Shown in pieces: positions 43,918-55,203 of a DNA stretch of 64,000 bases. Origin of the DNA: Candidatus Peregrinibacteria bacterium UBA1369 (lineage in GTDB: Bacteria > Patescibacteriota > Gracilibacteria > UBA1369); the NCBI GenBank assembly GCA_002305925.1, contig DBRL01000010.1:56284-120283 (forward strand), in the 5' to 3' direction. The translations under genes and the position numbers were made by a program. How positions within the stretch are numbered: position 1 is the stretch's first letter; each line of letters opens with the position of its first letter. The notes under the pieces are model-generated. The model worked only from the letters and a program-made list of their open reading frames with translations, was not told where the DNA came from and ran no database searches.

Positions 43918-43946
43918 TTGCTGAAATTGCATTTAGATGATATAAT
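43918..43946 (+). promoter_or_regulatory. Promoter of the FecR-like gene
   Basis: TTGCTG (43918-43923), a 17-nt spacer and a perfect TATAAT (43941-43946). The start is expected near 43953, only 8 nt before the GTG at 43961 and 20 nt before the ATG at 43973. Confidence 0.65.
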
Positions 43947-43960
43947 ATGGAGATTCATTT

Positions 43961-46009
43961 GTGTCTGGAGGCATGAAAAAAATTCTCGCCAAGATATTTA
44001 GGACAATTGTATTGCTGGCCATGGCCGGAGGTGTGTTTGCGGGGTCATTATACTATGAGCTGAATTATGCCACTACCGCTGTAGTGCAGAAGCAGAGCAG
44101 ACTGGAAATTGTCCTGCCGGAGGGGCAGCAGGTAGAGGTCCAGCGCGAAACGGGAAATCAACAATTTGATTCCGGTCAACATATGCAAAATGGGGATTTG
44201 ATTGTTACCGGGGGGCAGGAGGGTGTAGTGCTGAAGTTTTCTGGTGACGGACAGCTTCGTTTGGACAAGTTTTCCAGACTAGAAGTCGGTATCGTTGACG
44301 AGACGCGGTTGAAGTTTTCATTCAGATTGCTGGAAGGTCGTGCCTGGCTCATGAACGCCTACAGCAATGCCGATGTGAATATTTTTGTCGATGGGGCAGT
44401 GGTCTTGCCCGGACAGAGTGTCATGTTGGTGACGCAGATTGATGGCAAGTCCGATATTTATGCCAACAGTATGGACGCAGTGGTCGCATTTCTTTCGGAT
44501 GATCAAATGGGGGAGGAACTGCTATTGGAAAATTCTCCTCAAATTATTAACAGCATGTATTTGCCACAGGGAACAATGGTTTCAGTGTTCGGAGACAAGG
44601 TGCGGCAAAATCGTTCGACCATAGCCAAGTTACTTTTTTCCAAACTGGTAAAGGAATTTAATTACAGTGCATTTGATAAAAATCTTCTGGTTACGGATGC
44701 CTGGCTTTCCCAAAACCTGCTGCAGGACCAGCGGATGCGCGTGCAGATTCGTGATTTTCGATTGCAGAACATTCGAACGCGCGGCCTAAAATATTCTTCT
44801 TTGGGGGCTTCTAATTACCACATTGACGAGGGCTTGCGTGAAATTGCCAATCTTTTGACCTTTTCAGAGTCTAAGGTTGCAAAGCGCAATCTGGAGGCTT
44901 TGTATGATTTACTATATGACGCCCAATACCTCTATGATTTTGGACGTCGTGAAGAGGCCCAGGAACGCTTGGAACGATTTACGGGGGCAGCCAATCAACT
45001 GTTTCTGCTCTATGGAGATGAGTTAAAAAACAACTATATAGAGCGGGTTCAGCATGAATATGAATATCTGTCTTTTGCCATCCCCGGAGACGCGCTTTTT
45101 GATTTGAAAACGGTGTTGCAGCAGGTTTATCTCGATTCGATCAGGGGGCAGTCACAGGCTTTGGACATTCAGTATGCCTTTTTGACGGGAGAATTAAATT
45201 CTGTCGGTTATTATGCCGACAACAATCAGGGGAAAAATCTGAAAACCGCTTATGACGGCTATATTGCCAAATTTAAACAATTGCTCGAGGCCAATGAAAG
45301 CCAATTGGCCGGCAGGTTGACTCTGATCCAGCGCCAAAATCAGGCGATGGATAATTTATTTATGCAATATCCGGCACTATATCGACAGGGGTATTTTACT
45401 GACAAATTGTTCGTGGAAAACAAGTATCTTTCGCTTCTGCCTGACGATGCTAATCGTCTGGAAGAAATTCAAAGTGTTATTTCCCGTCGCATTGACTTCT
45501 TGACCAGACTGCAGAAATACTATTTGGATGGAGATGTGCCTTTGCAGGACGCGCAAAACATTTTGGCATTGTTGTTTTCGGAAATTGCCAGGATAGAATT
45601 GCCTGCAGACTATCAGGTGGCGGTAAAGGATCTGTTTCAGGAACGTCTGGAAGACTTTGGACTGTTCAGCCGTTTTCTCAGCTCACAGGAATATGTCAGT
45701 TCTGCTCTGCGCGGAGCTACTCCCCGGGAGAGATTCGAGCGTTTCAAATTGGACAATACCGAGGAAATTTCATTGGAGCAGTTGCAGCAGAAGATGTCCA
45801 AACAGGCTGCTGAGGGTGGTTTGCAGTATGAATTGGGTAGGTTACCGCCTCTGGAAGAGCTGGAGCCGGAATTTCCTCCGATCAACGAAGAGCAGGTCAT
45901 TGTGGATATGGACGGCGAGATTAGCATTATAGAGAATGAATTGGAGTCATCTCCGCAGGTAGACACGGTTACGCCTGTGCGTGTACCGCGCGTCAGGCCT
46001 TCTTCCTGA
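43961..46009 (+). CDS. Membrane-anchored FecR-like protein
   Basis: About 680 residues. A membrane segment lies near residues 12-31 (TIVLLAMAGGVFAGSLYYEL). A FecR-like beta domain spans about 40-180 (RLEIVLPEGQQVEVQRETGN, LKFSGDGQLRLDKFSRLEVG, GRAWLMNAYSNADVNIFVDG). A long helical region follows (about 210-620; for example REEAQERLERFTGAANQLFL), and the acidic, Pro-rich tail ends RVPRVRPSS. FecR domains bind partner proteins outside the membrane or relay signals, but no sigma/anti-sigma partner is adjacent. Two starts compete: GTG 43961, with GGAG 8 nt upstream that may not be transcribed, and ATG 43973, with GGAGG only 1 nt away. It is divergent from the SLH-protease gene. Confidence 0.8.
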   Translation: MSGGMKKILAKIFRTIVLLAMAGGVFAGSLYYELNYATTAVVQKQSRLEIVLPEGQQVEVQRETGNQQFDSGQHMQNGDLIVTGGQEGVVLKFSGDGQLRLDKFSRLEVGIVDETRLKFSFRLLEGRAWLMNAYSNADVNIFVDGAVVLPGQSVMLVTQIDGKSDIYANSMDAVVAFLSDDQMGEELLLENSPQIINSMYLPQGTMVSVFGDKVRQNRSTIAKLLFSKLVKEFNYSAFDKNLLVTDAWLSQNLLQDQRMRVQIRDFRLQNIRTRGLKYSSLGASNYHIDEGLREIANLLTFSESKVAKRNLEALYDLLYDAQYLYDFGRREEAQERLERFTGAANQLFLLYGDELKNNYIERVQHEYEYLSFAIPGDALFDLKTVLQQVYLDSIRGQSQALDIQYAFLTGELNSVGYYADNNQGKNLKTAYDGYIAKFKQLLEANESQLAGRLTLIQRQNQAMDNLFMQYPALYRQGYFTDKLFVENKYLSLLPDDANRLEEIQSVISRRIDFLTRLQKYYLDGDVPLQDAQNILALLFSEIARIELPADYQVAVKDLFQERLEDFGLFSRFLSSQEYVSSALRGATPRERFERFKLDNTEEISLEQLQQKMSKQAAEGGLQYELGRLPPLEELEPEFPPINEEQVIVDMDGEISIIENELESSPQVDTVTPVRVPRVRPSS

Positions 46010-46088
46010 GGTAAAGATAGATTGTGTTTTGAGCCGGACTTGTATAGAATAGTGCAGGTCTTTTGGAAGACTGCTAAACTTTATGTAA

Positions 46089-48011
<1,923 letters not shown>

Positions 48012-48135
48012 AGCGAAGATGTCTTGTTTGTTTCAAGACGGATTTAAAGCACCGGTTTGGTCTGTGATGTAATGGAGTTTGCCCTAAAAGGTTAAATATG
48101 TTTGAATGAGTTTAATTATTCATTAATTTTTTTTC

Positions 48136-48828
48136 ATGAAAGTTATGTTTGGCAAATTATTGGTTTTTGCGTTGTTGATTGGAACCTTGCTTGGCAGTAC
48201 GGCCCAGGCACTGGTTTTTTTCACAGATGTGGATACTGATACCGATTATCGACAGGCAATACAATTGACGGTGGAGGAGGGTATTACCAGTGGTTACGGC
48301 AATGGCATGTGGGGACCGGATGAATGTGTTCGTCGTGCCGAGCTGATGAAAATGATTCTTGAATACGGAGGTTATTTTCCGGAAGAGGATTATCCTGAAA
48401 ACGAGGTCCCCTCATTCAGCGACGTCTGAAAGTCTGACTGGTTTTGGGAATATGTGATGGCTGCCAAAAAATACGGCTATATTGAAGGTTATCCCGACGG
48501 TACTTTCCAGCCTAATCGATGCGTCAACAGGGCTGAGGCCATGAAAATTGCGGTAAATGTATTGATTGGCACGGGGAATCTCGATTCTTCCGGCGGACCG
48601 GTGATGTATGACGATAAAATTGTTGCCGATATAACCATCCAAGACTGGTACGGACCCTATGCCAGGCTGCTTTTTAAAAACAGGCTGGTAGGTACCAATC
48701 ATACCCGTGCGGCGGGCACGATTGCCGGCACGACAATGATCAATTTTTTCCCGGGGGAAAGCATGACGCGCAAAGAGGTTGCTGAGATGCTTTATCGGAT
48801 AGATAAGGTTCTGGCTGCCAGAGAGTAG
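48136..48828 (+). pseudogene. SLH-domain exported protein interrupted by one in-frame TGA
   Basis: A signal peptide (MKVMFGKLLVFALLIGTLLG) is followed by three S-layer homology repeats, 230 codons in all. The frame is broken by a single TGA at 48427-48429, right after the second SLH opening (VPSFSDV), and continues without shift as KSDWFWEYVMAAKKYGYIEG, YPDGTFQPNRCVNRAEAMKI and a third repeat ending VLAARE. Upstream residues are FTDVDTDTDYRQAIQLTVEE. UGA is a true stop elsewhere in this window, so this is most simply a recent nonsense mutation or a sequencing error. A GTG at 48454 could restart translation, but the product would lack a signal peptide. It is a second SLH protein besides the S41 protease. 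Confidence 0.75.
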
Positions 48829-48941
48829 TGGTTTGCCCATTTCCTTGGCTTTCTGTTTGACAGTTGGGGGGCGGGCGGGGCATACTTTGCCAGCGAAAGT
48901 GAAGGATGCCATATAACATACCGAGAAAGGGGGTAAGATTT

Positions 48942-49148
48942 ATGCCAGTAAAAGTAATCAGAAATGCCAAGGAATCCGTTGATCGTCTGATCGCCAGATT
49001 CAACAAGAAAATGCAGTCCAGCAAGATAATCGTGCGCATGAAGGCCAAACGTTATCACAAACGTCCCCTGCGCAAGAGGGAAGTGAGAGCTGCGGCCGTG
49101 ATGCGGGATATGCACAGGAGCCGGAGGGAGAAGCAGAAGTTTTATTAG
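48942..49148 (+). CDS. rpsU: Ribosomal protein bS21
   Basis: A 68-residue basic protein beginning MPVKVIRNAKESVDRLIARF, then a Lys/Arg-rich helical body (VRMKAKRYHKRPLRKREV) and an Arg-rich end (MHRSRREKQKFY). bS21 sits by the 3' end of 16S rRNA and helps mRNA binding. It has one of the strongest ribosome-binding sites in the window (AAAGGGGGT, 8 nt before the ATG), in contrast to the many genes without one. It is followed by a perfect terminator. In many bacteria it is in an operon with dnaG and rpoD; here it is separate. Confidence 0.9.
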   Translation: MPVKVIRNAKESVDRLIARFNKKMQSSKIIVRMKAKRYHKRPLRKREVRAAAVMRDMHRSRREKQKFY

Positions 49149-49155
49149 AATGAAG

Positions 49156-49186
49156 GGGGCGGCGCTTACGCGCCGCCCCCTTTTTG
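49156..49186 (+). terminator. Rho-independent terminator of rpsU
   Basis: An 11-bp GC stem (GGGGGCGGCGC / GCGCCGCCCCC) with loop TTAC, followed by five T residues, 8 nt after the rpsU stop. Confidence 0.93.
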
Positions 49187-49254
49187 ATTGGTAAAAGTAG
49201 ACTGCGGCGATTAGAATCGTACTGTCTGCGCAAAGGCGCTAACCCGACAAACAA

Positions 49255-50121
49255 TTGAACAGTGAGGAAAATTTGATTACGGTTGGAGAGTTGCTGGTCA
49301 GGACGCACGAAAACGGTTTCCAGGACGTGCTGTCGATGGAATTGTGGCTGGCTTTTCTCCTTGGACAGGAGCGAAAATTTATTTTTCTCAATCCCAATTT
49401 TGCTGTGAACAAAAAAGTAGAACAGGCGTATTGGGAGGGGATTGGGGAAATGACTGAAGGCAAGCCCTTGGCACAGCTAACCGGGGAAAAGGAATTTTAC
49501 GGTTATTCATTTATCGTCAACGAGCATGTTTTGATCCCGCGTCCGGAGTCCGAGCTGCTGGTGGATTTGGCCGCGGAATATCTGCGGTCGGTCAGTACTG
49601 ACTTGATGGCTGATGAACTGACAGTACTGGATGTGGGAACCGGTTCGGGAGCAATACTTTTGGCCTTGCTGAAAAAATTGCCTCAAATAAAAGGTATTGG
49701 CGTGGATATCTCGCCGCAGGCGCTGAACGTGGCCGCAGAAAATGCGCGGCGGCTGAATGTGGTTGAACGGGTTCAATTTCTGGAAGGCGATTTGCTTGAG
49801 CCGGTCAAAACACCTTGTCAGGTATTGCTGGCCAATTTGCCCTATATCGGCACCGAAAAGTTTAATTTTGTGGCCGCCAATGTGGTCCGCTATGAGCCGC
49901 CGGTCGCACTATATGGTGGGACAGACGGACTGGAGCACTACCGGCGGCTTTTTGGGCAAATTGCCGCCTGCGGCTGGTTTCCCGGGTTGCTGGCGGGGGA
50001 GTTTGGTTTTGGTCAGCATGAACTAATGGCCAAATTGCTTGCTGACAGTTTTCCCGGACGGCAGGCGCGGATTATTCCCGATCTGGCTGGAATACCAAGG
50101 GTTTTTGTGATAACTTCTTAG
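49255..50121 (+). CDS. prmC: Peptide chain release factor N5-glutamine methyltransferase
   Basis: PrmC methylates the glutamine of the GGQ motif in release factors, and prfA is the next gene. An N-terminal helical domain ([53 protein letters not shown]) is followed by the SAM-binding [20 protein letters not shown]. The catalytic motif reads NLPY ([14 protein letters not shown]) in place of the usual NPPY. The C-terminus ends in IPRVFVIT. No ATG is available at the right place, so the TTG at 49255 is taken as the start. 288 residues. Confidence 0.9.
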   Translation: MNSEENLITVGELLVRTHENGFQDVLSMELWLAFLLGQERKFIFLNPNFAVNKKVEQAYWEGIGEMTEGKPLAQLTGEKEFYGYSFIVNEHVLIPRPESELLVDLAAEYLRSVSTDLMADELTVLDVGTGSGAILLALLKKLPQIKGIGVDISPQALNVAAENARRLNVVERVQFLEGDLLEPVKTPCQVLLANLPYIGTEKFNFVAANVVRYEPPVALYGGTDGLEHYRRLFGQIAACGWFPGLLAGEFGFGQHELMAKLLADSFPGRQARIIPDLAGIPRVFVITS

Positions 50122-50158
50122 CCGCGATGGGAAATTATTGTTAACAGACGGAAAATAT

Positions 50159-51235
50159 ATGATGCTGGATAAACTGGAGAATCTGGAAAGGGAATACCTG
50201 AACCTGGAAGAAAAATTGTCCGATCCGGAAGTCATCAATAATCATCAGGAGTATCTCAAGCTGACCCGCAGGCACAAGGAATTGGAACGGGTAGTGACTT
50301 TGTTTCGCGAGGCCCGGGCCAGAAAGCAGGAAATCGCCGATGCCGAGGGGATTTTGCAGCAGGAAAGCGCAGAGGATATGCGTGAGTTTGCCAAGGAACA
50401 GTTGAAAATGGCCAAAGAAGCCCTGGAAAAGGCCGAGGAGGAAATCAAGATTGAATTATTACCCAAGGATCCCAATGATTTCAAGAACGCCATTGTGGAA
50501 TTGCGGGCCGGAGCAGGAGGTGAGGAGGCGGCACTATTTGGCGCCGAATTGGCCCGCGCCTATATGAAATACCTGGAGGGAGCTGGCTATCGTGTGGAAA
50601 TGATTGGTCAAAGTGCTGCCCAGGCCGGTGGGATCAAGGAAATGATTTTTAAGGTAGTCGGCGGTGAAATGCCCTATGGTCTGATGAAATATGAATCGGG
50701 CGTGCATCGGGTGCAGCGCGTGCCGGTGACTGAGAGCAAGGGGCGCGTGCACACTTCCACCATCACGGTGGCTGTTTTGCCGGAGGCCGAGGAGGTGGAT
50801 GTGCAGATCAAAGATAGTGATTTGAAAATTGACGTGTTCAGGGCCGGCGGGCCGGGCGGACAGAGTGTCAACACCACTGATTCCGCTGTGCGGATAACGC
50901 ATTTGCCTTCGGGACTGGTGGTTTCGATGCAGGATGAAAAGTCCCAGCTGAAAAACAAAGCCAAAGCAATGGAAGTGCTGCGCAGCCGTCTCTATGCCCT
51001 GGAGCAGGAAAAGCGCCAGAAGGAACTGGGTGAGCAGCGCCTGGCCCAGATTGGCACGGGGGACCGTTCGGAAAAGATTCGCACCTACAATTTCCCCCAG
51101 GACCGTGTCACTGACCATCGAATCAACAAAAACTGGTCCAATCTACCGGCGATAATGGAAGGTGATTTACAGGATATCTTTGAGTCTTTGCGTACCGAAG
51201 ACCAGGCCCAGAAGTTGTCTGAGGCGGCGGGTTGA
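50159..51235 (+). CDS. prfA: Peptide chain release factor 1
   Basis: RF1 ends translation at UAA and UAG. The N-terminal coiled coil ([20 protein letters not shown]) is followed by the codon-recognition domain with the RF1-type tripeptide P189-V190-T191 in [16 protein letters not shown]. The peptidyl-hydrolysis loop [16 protein letters not shown] has the GGQ at residues 233-235. The 358 residues match RF1. Two ATGs in a row at 50159 and 50162 give equally good starts. RF2, which would read UGA, is not in this window, but UGA is used as a stop here. It follows prmC after 37 nt. Confidence 0.95.
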   Translation: MMLDKLENLEREYLNLEEKLSDPEVINNHQEYLKLTRRHKELERVVTLFREARARKQEIADAEGILQQESAEDMREFAKEQLKMAKEALEKAEEEIKIELLPKDPNDFKNAIVELRAGAGGEEAALFGAELARAYMKYLEGAGYRVEMIGQSAAQAGGIKEMIFKVVGGEMPYGLMKYESGVHRVQRVPVTESKGRVHTSTITVAVLPEAEEVDVQIKDSDLKIDVFRAGGPGGQSVNTTDSAVRITHLPSGLVVSMQDEKSQLKNKAKAMEVLRSRLYALEQEKRQKELGEQRLAQIGTGDRSEKIRTYNFPQDRVTDHRINKNWSNLPAIMEGDLQDIFESLRTEDQAQKLSEAAG

Positions 51236-51264
51236 ACAGTGATGGCGGATGGTACAGTGCGTAT

Positions 51265-51603
51265 TTAATTGAAAGGGTTGAGATTGGAGAGTGAATTGCC
51301 GATATTGCCAGGTATGGCTGTGATTTTGCCGATCAGTTCCTGAACGTTGTTTTGCAGGCCGGTGTAGGAATCCTGCAGGGCGGATATTTGGGCGTGAATC
51401 GCGTCCAGATAGCCCTTGATGGTGATATAGATGAAATAGACCACGATGACCAGGGCGATGTAGGGGATGGCTTGGATAAAAAAATGGATCACGGCGTTGC
51501 GGAAATCGTCATGTTCCTTTTTCTGGTGGAAGGCCAGCAGCTGATGCAGAGTACGGTTTTGTTCGCGCAGCAGTTCGATGATGATTTGATTGTCGTTTTC
51601 CAT
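51265..51603 (-). CDS. Small membrane protein with coiled coil
   Basis: 112 residues. A charged helix (residues 1-35, LLREQNRTLHQLLAFHQKKE) is followed by one membrane segment (about 42-64, AIPYIALVIVVYFIYITI). The C-terminal half is amphipathic helix (LDAIHAQISALQDSYTGLQN), and it ends in SNLNPFN. The design resembles small membrane-tethered coiled-coil proteins; no family is recognised. It is monocistronic, and its start lies 99 nt from the divergent tatD gene. Confidence 0.65.
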   Translation of the reverse strand: MENDNQIIIELLREQNRTLHQLLAFHQKKEHDDFRNAVIHFFIQAIPYIALVIVVYFIYITIKGYLDAIHAQISALQDSYTGLQNNVQELIGKITAIPGNIGNSLSNLNPFN

Positions 51604-51701
51604 TTTTGGTAAAAAATTTATTTTGTAATAGTATAGGCCAGACCGGTTTGCGGTAATAGAGAAAGTTGGTTATCGTTATTGAACCATTTATTGAAACTGA
51701 T

Positions 51702-52490
51702 ATGTTGATTGATTCTCATTCCCATCTGCATTTCCATAAGGATTTTCCCGACTGGCAGGAAGTTATCACGCGGGCTGAGGCGGCCGGTGTGACCAGACAG
51801 GTTTTAATCGGTTGTGAAATGCGCGACTCCGAGCGGGCGGCCAATTTTGTCCAGGACAAGCCTTCTTTGGAATGGGTGGCCGGAGTACATCCTCATGAAT
51901 CTCAGCAAATTACGCCAGAAAACCTGCGCAGTCTGCGTGAGATGATCAGGCTGGAAGGCGATTTCGCGCGATGGGTGAAGCGGCCGGTGGCGGTGGGAGA
52001 AATCGGGCTGGATTATTTTCGCAGTCCCCATGCCCCTGACGTCCAGCAGAAAGGCTTCCGTGAACAGCTGGAAATCGCCCTGGAATTTGATTTGCCGGTG
52101 GTGGTGCATGTACGCGATGCCTTTGAGGATGCGGCGACAGTTTTGCGCGATAGCGGAGTGAAGCGCGTCGTGCTGCACTGTTTCAGCGGCGGGCCGGAAC
52201 AGGCCGATTGGGCCTGGAGTAGAGGATTTCTCACTTCTTTCACCGGTGTGGTCACTTATCCGAAAAACACCGTGTTAATGGACATCGTGCGACAGGCTCC
52301 CGCGGATCTGTACATGTTGGAAACGGATTGTCCCTATTTGGCGCCCCAGGTCCATCGAGGCAAGCGCAATGAACCTGCTTTTGTGCGCGAAATCGCCGAG
52401 CATGTGGCGGAGTTGCGCGGCGAGCCTCTGGAGACGGTGGCGGCGCAGACCACCGCCAATGCCATTAGGTTTTTTGACTTGCAAGTATGA
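51702..52490 (+). CDS. tatD: TatD family metal-dependent DNase
   Basis: An amidohydrolase-fold nuclease with 3'-5' exonuclease activity in known members. Metal-binding residues are all visible: His pair in MLIDSHSHLHF, HPHESQQI, Glu in PVAVGEIGLDYFRSPH, FDLPVVVHVRDA, His in VVLHCFSGG, and Asp in LETDCPYLAPQVHRGKRNEP. It has 262 residues. The ATG at 51702 is chosen over upstream codons because the family begins with this strand. It is followed, convergently, by radA. Confidence 0.92.
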   Translation: MLIDSHSHLHFHKDFPDWQEVITRAEAAGVTRQVLIGCEMRDSERAANFVQDKPSLEWVAGVHPHESQQITPENLRSLREMIRLEGDFARWVKRPVAVGEIGLDYFRSPHAPDVQQKGFREQLEIALEFDLPVVVHVRDAFEDAATVLRDSGVKRVVLHCFSGGPEQADWAWSRGFLTSFTGVVTYPKNTVLMDIVRQAPADLYMLETDCPYLAPQVHRGKRNEPAFVREIAEHVAELRGEPLETVAAQTTANAIRFFDLQV

Positions 52491-52510
52491 TTTTTTTGTT
52501 TAGAAGGTCG

Positions 52511-53890
52511 TTAGCTGAAAAACAGCTGAGCGGCTTCCTGCAGATTTCCGGCTGTAAGTATTTTTAGTTTGCCCGCTGTGTTTTTTGATCTGTCGAGCTG
52601 GCCGGTTTTGGCGGTGAGCAGTGTCTCGAAGCCGAGTTTTTCGGCTTCGCGGATGCGTTTTTCCAGGTTGGAGGCCGGGCGCAGTTCGCCGGAGAGGCCG
52701 ATTTCGCCCAGGAAAATCGCTTTTTCCGGCAGCGGAATTTTGCGGAAGGAAGAGACGATGGCCATGGCCAGTCCCAGATCGGCGGCGGGCTCGCCGATGC
52801 GTACGCCCCCGACCACATTGGCGAAGATATCCTGCCCGTTCAGATTGATTTTCAGGTATTTTTGCAGGACGGCGGCGATCAGTTGCAGACGGTTGAGGTC
52901 AAAGCCGTTGGCGGAGCGCTTGGGATAGCCGAAAACGGTGGCATTGGTGAGGGCCTGGACTTCCAGCAGCAGGGGGCGCGAGCCTTCCAGGGTGACGGTG
53001 ATGGCGGAGCCCAGAGCGTTGGGTTGACGGCCCTGCAGGAACAGTTCCGAAGGATTGGCGATTTCTTTCAGTCCGGTGGCAGTCATTTCCATAATGGCGA
53101 CGTCGTTGGTTGAACCAAAGCGGTTTTTCAGCCCACGAATGAGGCGCAATTGCTGATGCCGTTCGCCCTCGATGAAAAGCACAGTGTCCACCAGGTGTTC
53201 CAGTACTTTCGGCCCGGCCAGTTCGCCGTCCTTGTTGACGTGTCCGACGATGAGGCAGGTGATGTCACGGCTTTTACAGGTTTCCATCAGTCTCTCGGTG
53301 CAATAGCGTATCTGACTGATGCTGCCAGGCAAAGAGCCGATATCCAGAGAGTAGAGCACCTGGATGGAGTCGATTACCAGCATTTGCGGTGCCGCGCTGT
53401 TGAGCTGGGCCAGTACGTTTTCCAGGCAGGTTTCGGCCAGCAGACTGATTTGATCCGGGCCGATTTGCAGTCTGTGCGCGCGAGAGGCAATTTGTGAGCC
53501 GCTTTCCTCACCGGATACGTAGAGTACGTTTTGCCCCGCCCGCACCGCGTCGGCGCAGAGTTCCAGGGTGAGGGTGGATTTGCCGATGCCCGGCTCGCCG
53601 CTGAGCAAAATCAGACTGCCGATTTTGACGCCGCCACCGAGCACGGCGTTGAGGTCGGGGAAGCGGGTGGTGAAACGGCTGACCGGCTGTTCCCGATGCT
53701 GACTGAGTTGCATCGGCTGGTTGACCGGGCCGTGCCGGTGGCGGCTGGTCGAGATGCCGCTGCTTTTGGGCGCGATAATTTCATTTTCCTCGCTGAAGCT
53801 GTTCCATTCCTGGCAGTCGGGGCAGCGGCCCAGCCATTTGGGGCTTTGGAAACCACATTTCTGGCAGGCATAAATTGTTTTGATCTTCAT
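52511..53890 (-). CDS. radA: DNA repair protein RadA
   Basis: RadA/Sms is a RecA-like helicase that helps process recombination intermediates. The N-terminal zinc ribbon (YACQKCGFQSPKWLGRCPDC) is followed by the Walker A region SGEPGIGKSTLTLELCADAV, Walker B QMLVIDSIQVLYS, and the RadA-specific LKNRFGSTNDVAIMEM. The C-terminal Lon-like domain has GGVRIGEPAADLGLAMAIVS and IFLGEIGLSGELRPASNLEK. 459 residues. The ATG overlaps the TGA of the glycosyltransferase gene (ATGA), so translation is coupled. Confidence 0.96.
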   Translation of the reverse strand: MKIKTIYACQKCGFQSPKWLGRCPDCQEWNSFSEENEIIAPKSSGISTSRHRHGPVNQPMQLSQHREQPVSRFTTRFPDLNAVLGGGVKIGSLILLSGEPGIGKSTLTLELCADAVRAGQNVLYVSGEESGSQIASRAHRLQIGPDQISLLAETCLENVLAQLNSAAPQMLVIDSIQVLYSLDIGSLPGSISQIRYCTERLMETCKSRDITCLIVGHVNKDGELAGPKVLEHLVDTVLFIEGERHQQLRLIRGLKNRFGSTNDVAIMEMTATGLKEIANPSELFLQGRQPNALGSAITVTLEGSRPLLLEVQALTNATVFGYPKRSANGFDLNRLQLIAAVLQKYLKINLNGQDIFANVVGGVRIGEPAADLGLAMAIVSSFRKIPLPEKAIFLGEIGLSGELRPASNLEKRIREAEKLGFETLLTAKTGQLDRSKNTAGKLKILTAGNLQEAAQLFFS

Positions 53891-55023
53891 GTTTTGGGAT
53901 TAAGGGCCAGGTAATAGACTGCTTCGGTATGGCGGGCCATTTTGTCCGCCGAGAATTCTTTCCAGTGCTGCAACCCGTTTTCGCGCAGCTTTTTCTGCAG
54001 TTCGGGGTGGGTGAGCAGTTTCTGCAGGGCGCGGGCCAGGGCTTGTTTGCTGGCCGGCTTGACCAGTAAACCGTATTGTTCCGAGGAAATTATTTCCGGT
54101 ACTCCTCCGGCCGCGGTGGCGATCACCGGCAAACCGTTTTGCATCGCCTCGACGATGACCAGCCCAAAGGCTTCTTTTAGGCTGGGCAATACAAAAACGT
54201 CGCTGGCCTGCATCAGTTGTTCGATATCAGGACGCTGTCCGAGTAAAACGGTTTTTTTCTCCAGTGCAAAATTTTTGATCAGTTGGACCAGGTCGGGTTG
54301 CGTCGGACCGAGTCCGGCGATGACCAGTTTGATATTGTCCATCTTGGCGGCAAGTTCGCGGAAAGCCAGAATCAGATACTTGAAGCCCTTGCGCGGGTGC
54401 AGCGCGCCCGCAGAGAAAATTATTCTGGTCTGGGGACCGGCTTGAAAGACTTCTTTTTTGAGGCGCAGTTTCTGCTGTTCGCTGATTTGTCCGCTTGCGG
54501 CTTCGATGCCGTTATGGACGGTGGTGACTTTGGAGGAAAATTTCGGATAGAGTTGGCACATCAGTTGACGGTTGGCGTTTGATACCGTGATAACACGGGC
54601 GGTTTGCCGCAGTGTTAAATTTTTGTAAATTTTGCGGTGACTGCCTTGAACTGCGAAAGGATCATGTTCGGTGCTGACTATCGGTATGCCCGAGAGCAGG
54701 GCGGCGGCAAAGGCGTACTTGCAGGCCAGGGGATTCCAGATATGGGCGTGGATGAGCGCGGGTCTAATTTTTTTGATCAGTTTGAGCAGTTCCGGTAAAT
54801 TCCCTGGAGAATTCTTGCCGCGGGTTTTGATGATATGCAATTCCAGTCCGGCCCGGCGAATTTCGGCATACCAGTCTTCCAGTTTTTCACTTTGTCGCAC
54901 CACGAAAACTGCTTTGTATTTGAGCGGATTGAGGTGTTTGGCCAGAATCAGCATATGTTTTTCGGCGCCGCCGTAGAGCGGAGTGTCGGTATAGAAGAGA
55001 ATTTTGTTCACGCTGGAGGCCAT
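53887..55023 (-). CDS. Family 4 glycosyltransferase
   Basis: A GT-B fold transferase. The N-terminal LFYTDTPLYGGAEKHMLILA is the acceptor loop and HAHIWNPLACKYAFAAALLS follows. The C-terminal domain has FSAGALHPRKGFKYLILAFR, LVIAGLGPTQPDL, VLLGQRPDIEQLMQASDVFV and the donor-binding E-x7-E motif EAFGLVIVEAMQNGLPVIAT, then AAGGVPEII. 378 residues. It probably adds a hexose to a lipid-linked or surface glycan; donor and acceptor cannot be stated. It is paired with radA only by overlap. Confidence 0.92.
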   Translation of the reverse strand: MASSVNKILFYTDTPLYGGAEKHMLILAKHLNPLKYKAVFVVRQSEKLEDWYAEIRRAGLELHIIKTRGKNSPGNLPELLKLIKKIRPALIHAHIWNPLACKYAFAAALLSGIPIVSTEHDPFAVQGSHRKIYKNLTLRQTARVITVSNANRQLMCQLYPKFSSKVTTVHNGIEAASGQISEQQKLRLKKEVFQAGPQTRIIFSAGALHPRKGFKYLILAFRELAAKMDNIKLVIAGLGPTQPDLVQLIKNFALEKKTVLLGQRPDIEQLMQASDVFVLPSLKEAFGLVIVEAMQNGLPVIATAAGGVPEIISSEQYGLLVKPASKQALARALQKLLTHPELQKKLRENGLQHWKEFSADKMARHTEAVYYLALNPKT

Positions 55024-55156
55024 GAAGGTAGCGTTAAATCAGTTTACTGTAGCTGGAGGGGAAAGCACTATCTGGCCAGAGATTAAACCATGCCTGTTTT
55101 CGCGGCAACCGGAAAAAGACTGTCCGGGCCTTCAGACAGGTTTTTTTGAAAAGGCG

Positions 55157-55185
55157 TTGAATTTGCGCGGCTGTCGTGTTACTTT
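55157..55185 (+). promoter_or_regulatory. Possible promoter of tRNA-Lys
   Basis: TTGAAT (55157-55162), a 17-nt spacer and TACTTT (55180-55185). The -10 is poor. It would start transcription about 12 nt before the tRNA. Confidence 0.4.
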
Positions 55186-55203
55186 TTGACGGCAAAATGT
55201 ATC

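Noticed and set aside
48427..48429. UGA recoded as glycine or tryptophan throughout the genome, as in some CPR lineages
   Set aside because: UGA ends murE, tlyA, prfA, tatD, ruvC and other genes at the expected positions, so it is a normal stop.
48427..48480. Selenocysteine at the SLH TGA
   Set aside because: No stable SECIS-like stem-loop is visible just downstream, and SLH proteins are not selenoproteins.
55105..55150. Hairpin CTGTC ... GACAG followed by seven T residues as a terminator
   Set aside because: The stem is only 5 bp with a 10-nt loop and no plus-strand gene ends upstream of it; could be chance.
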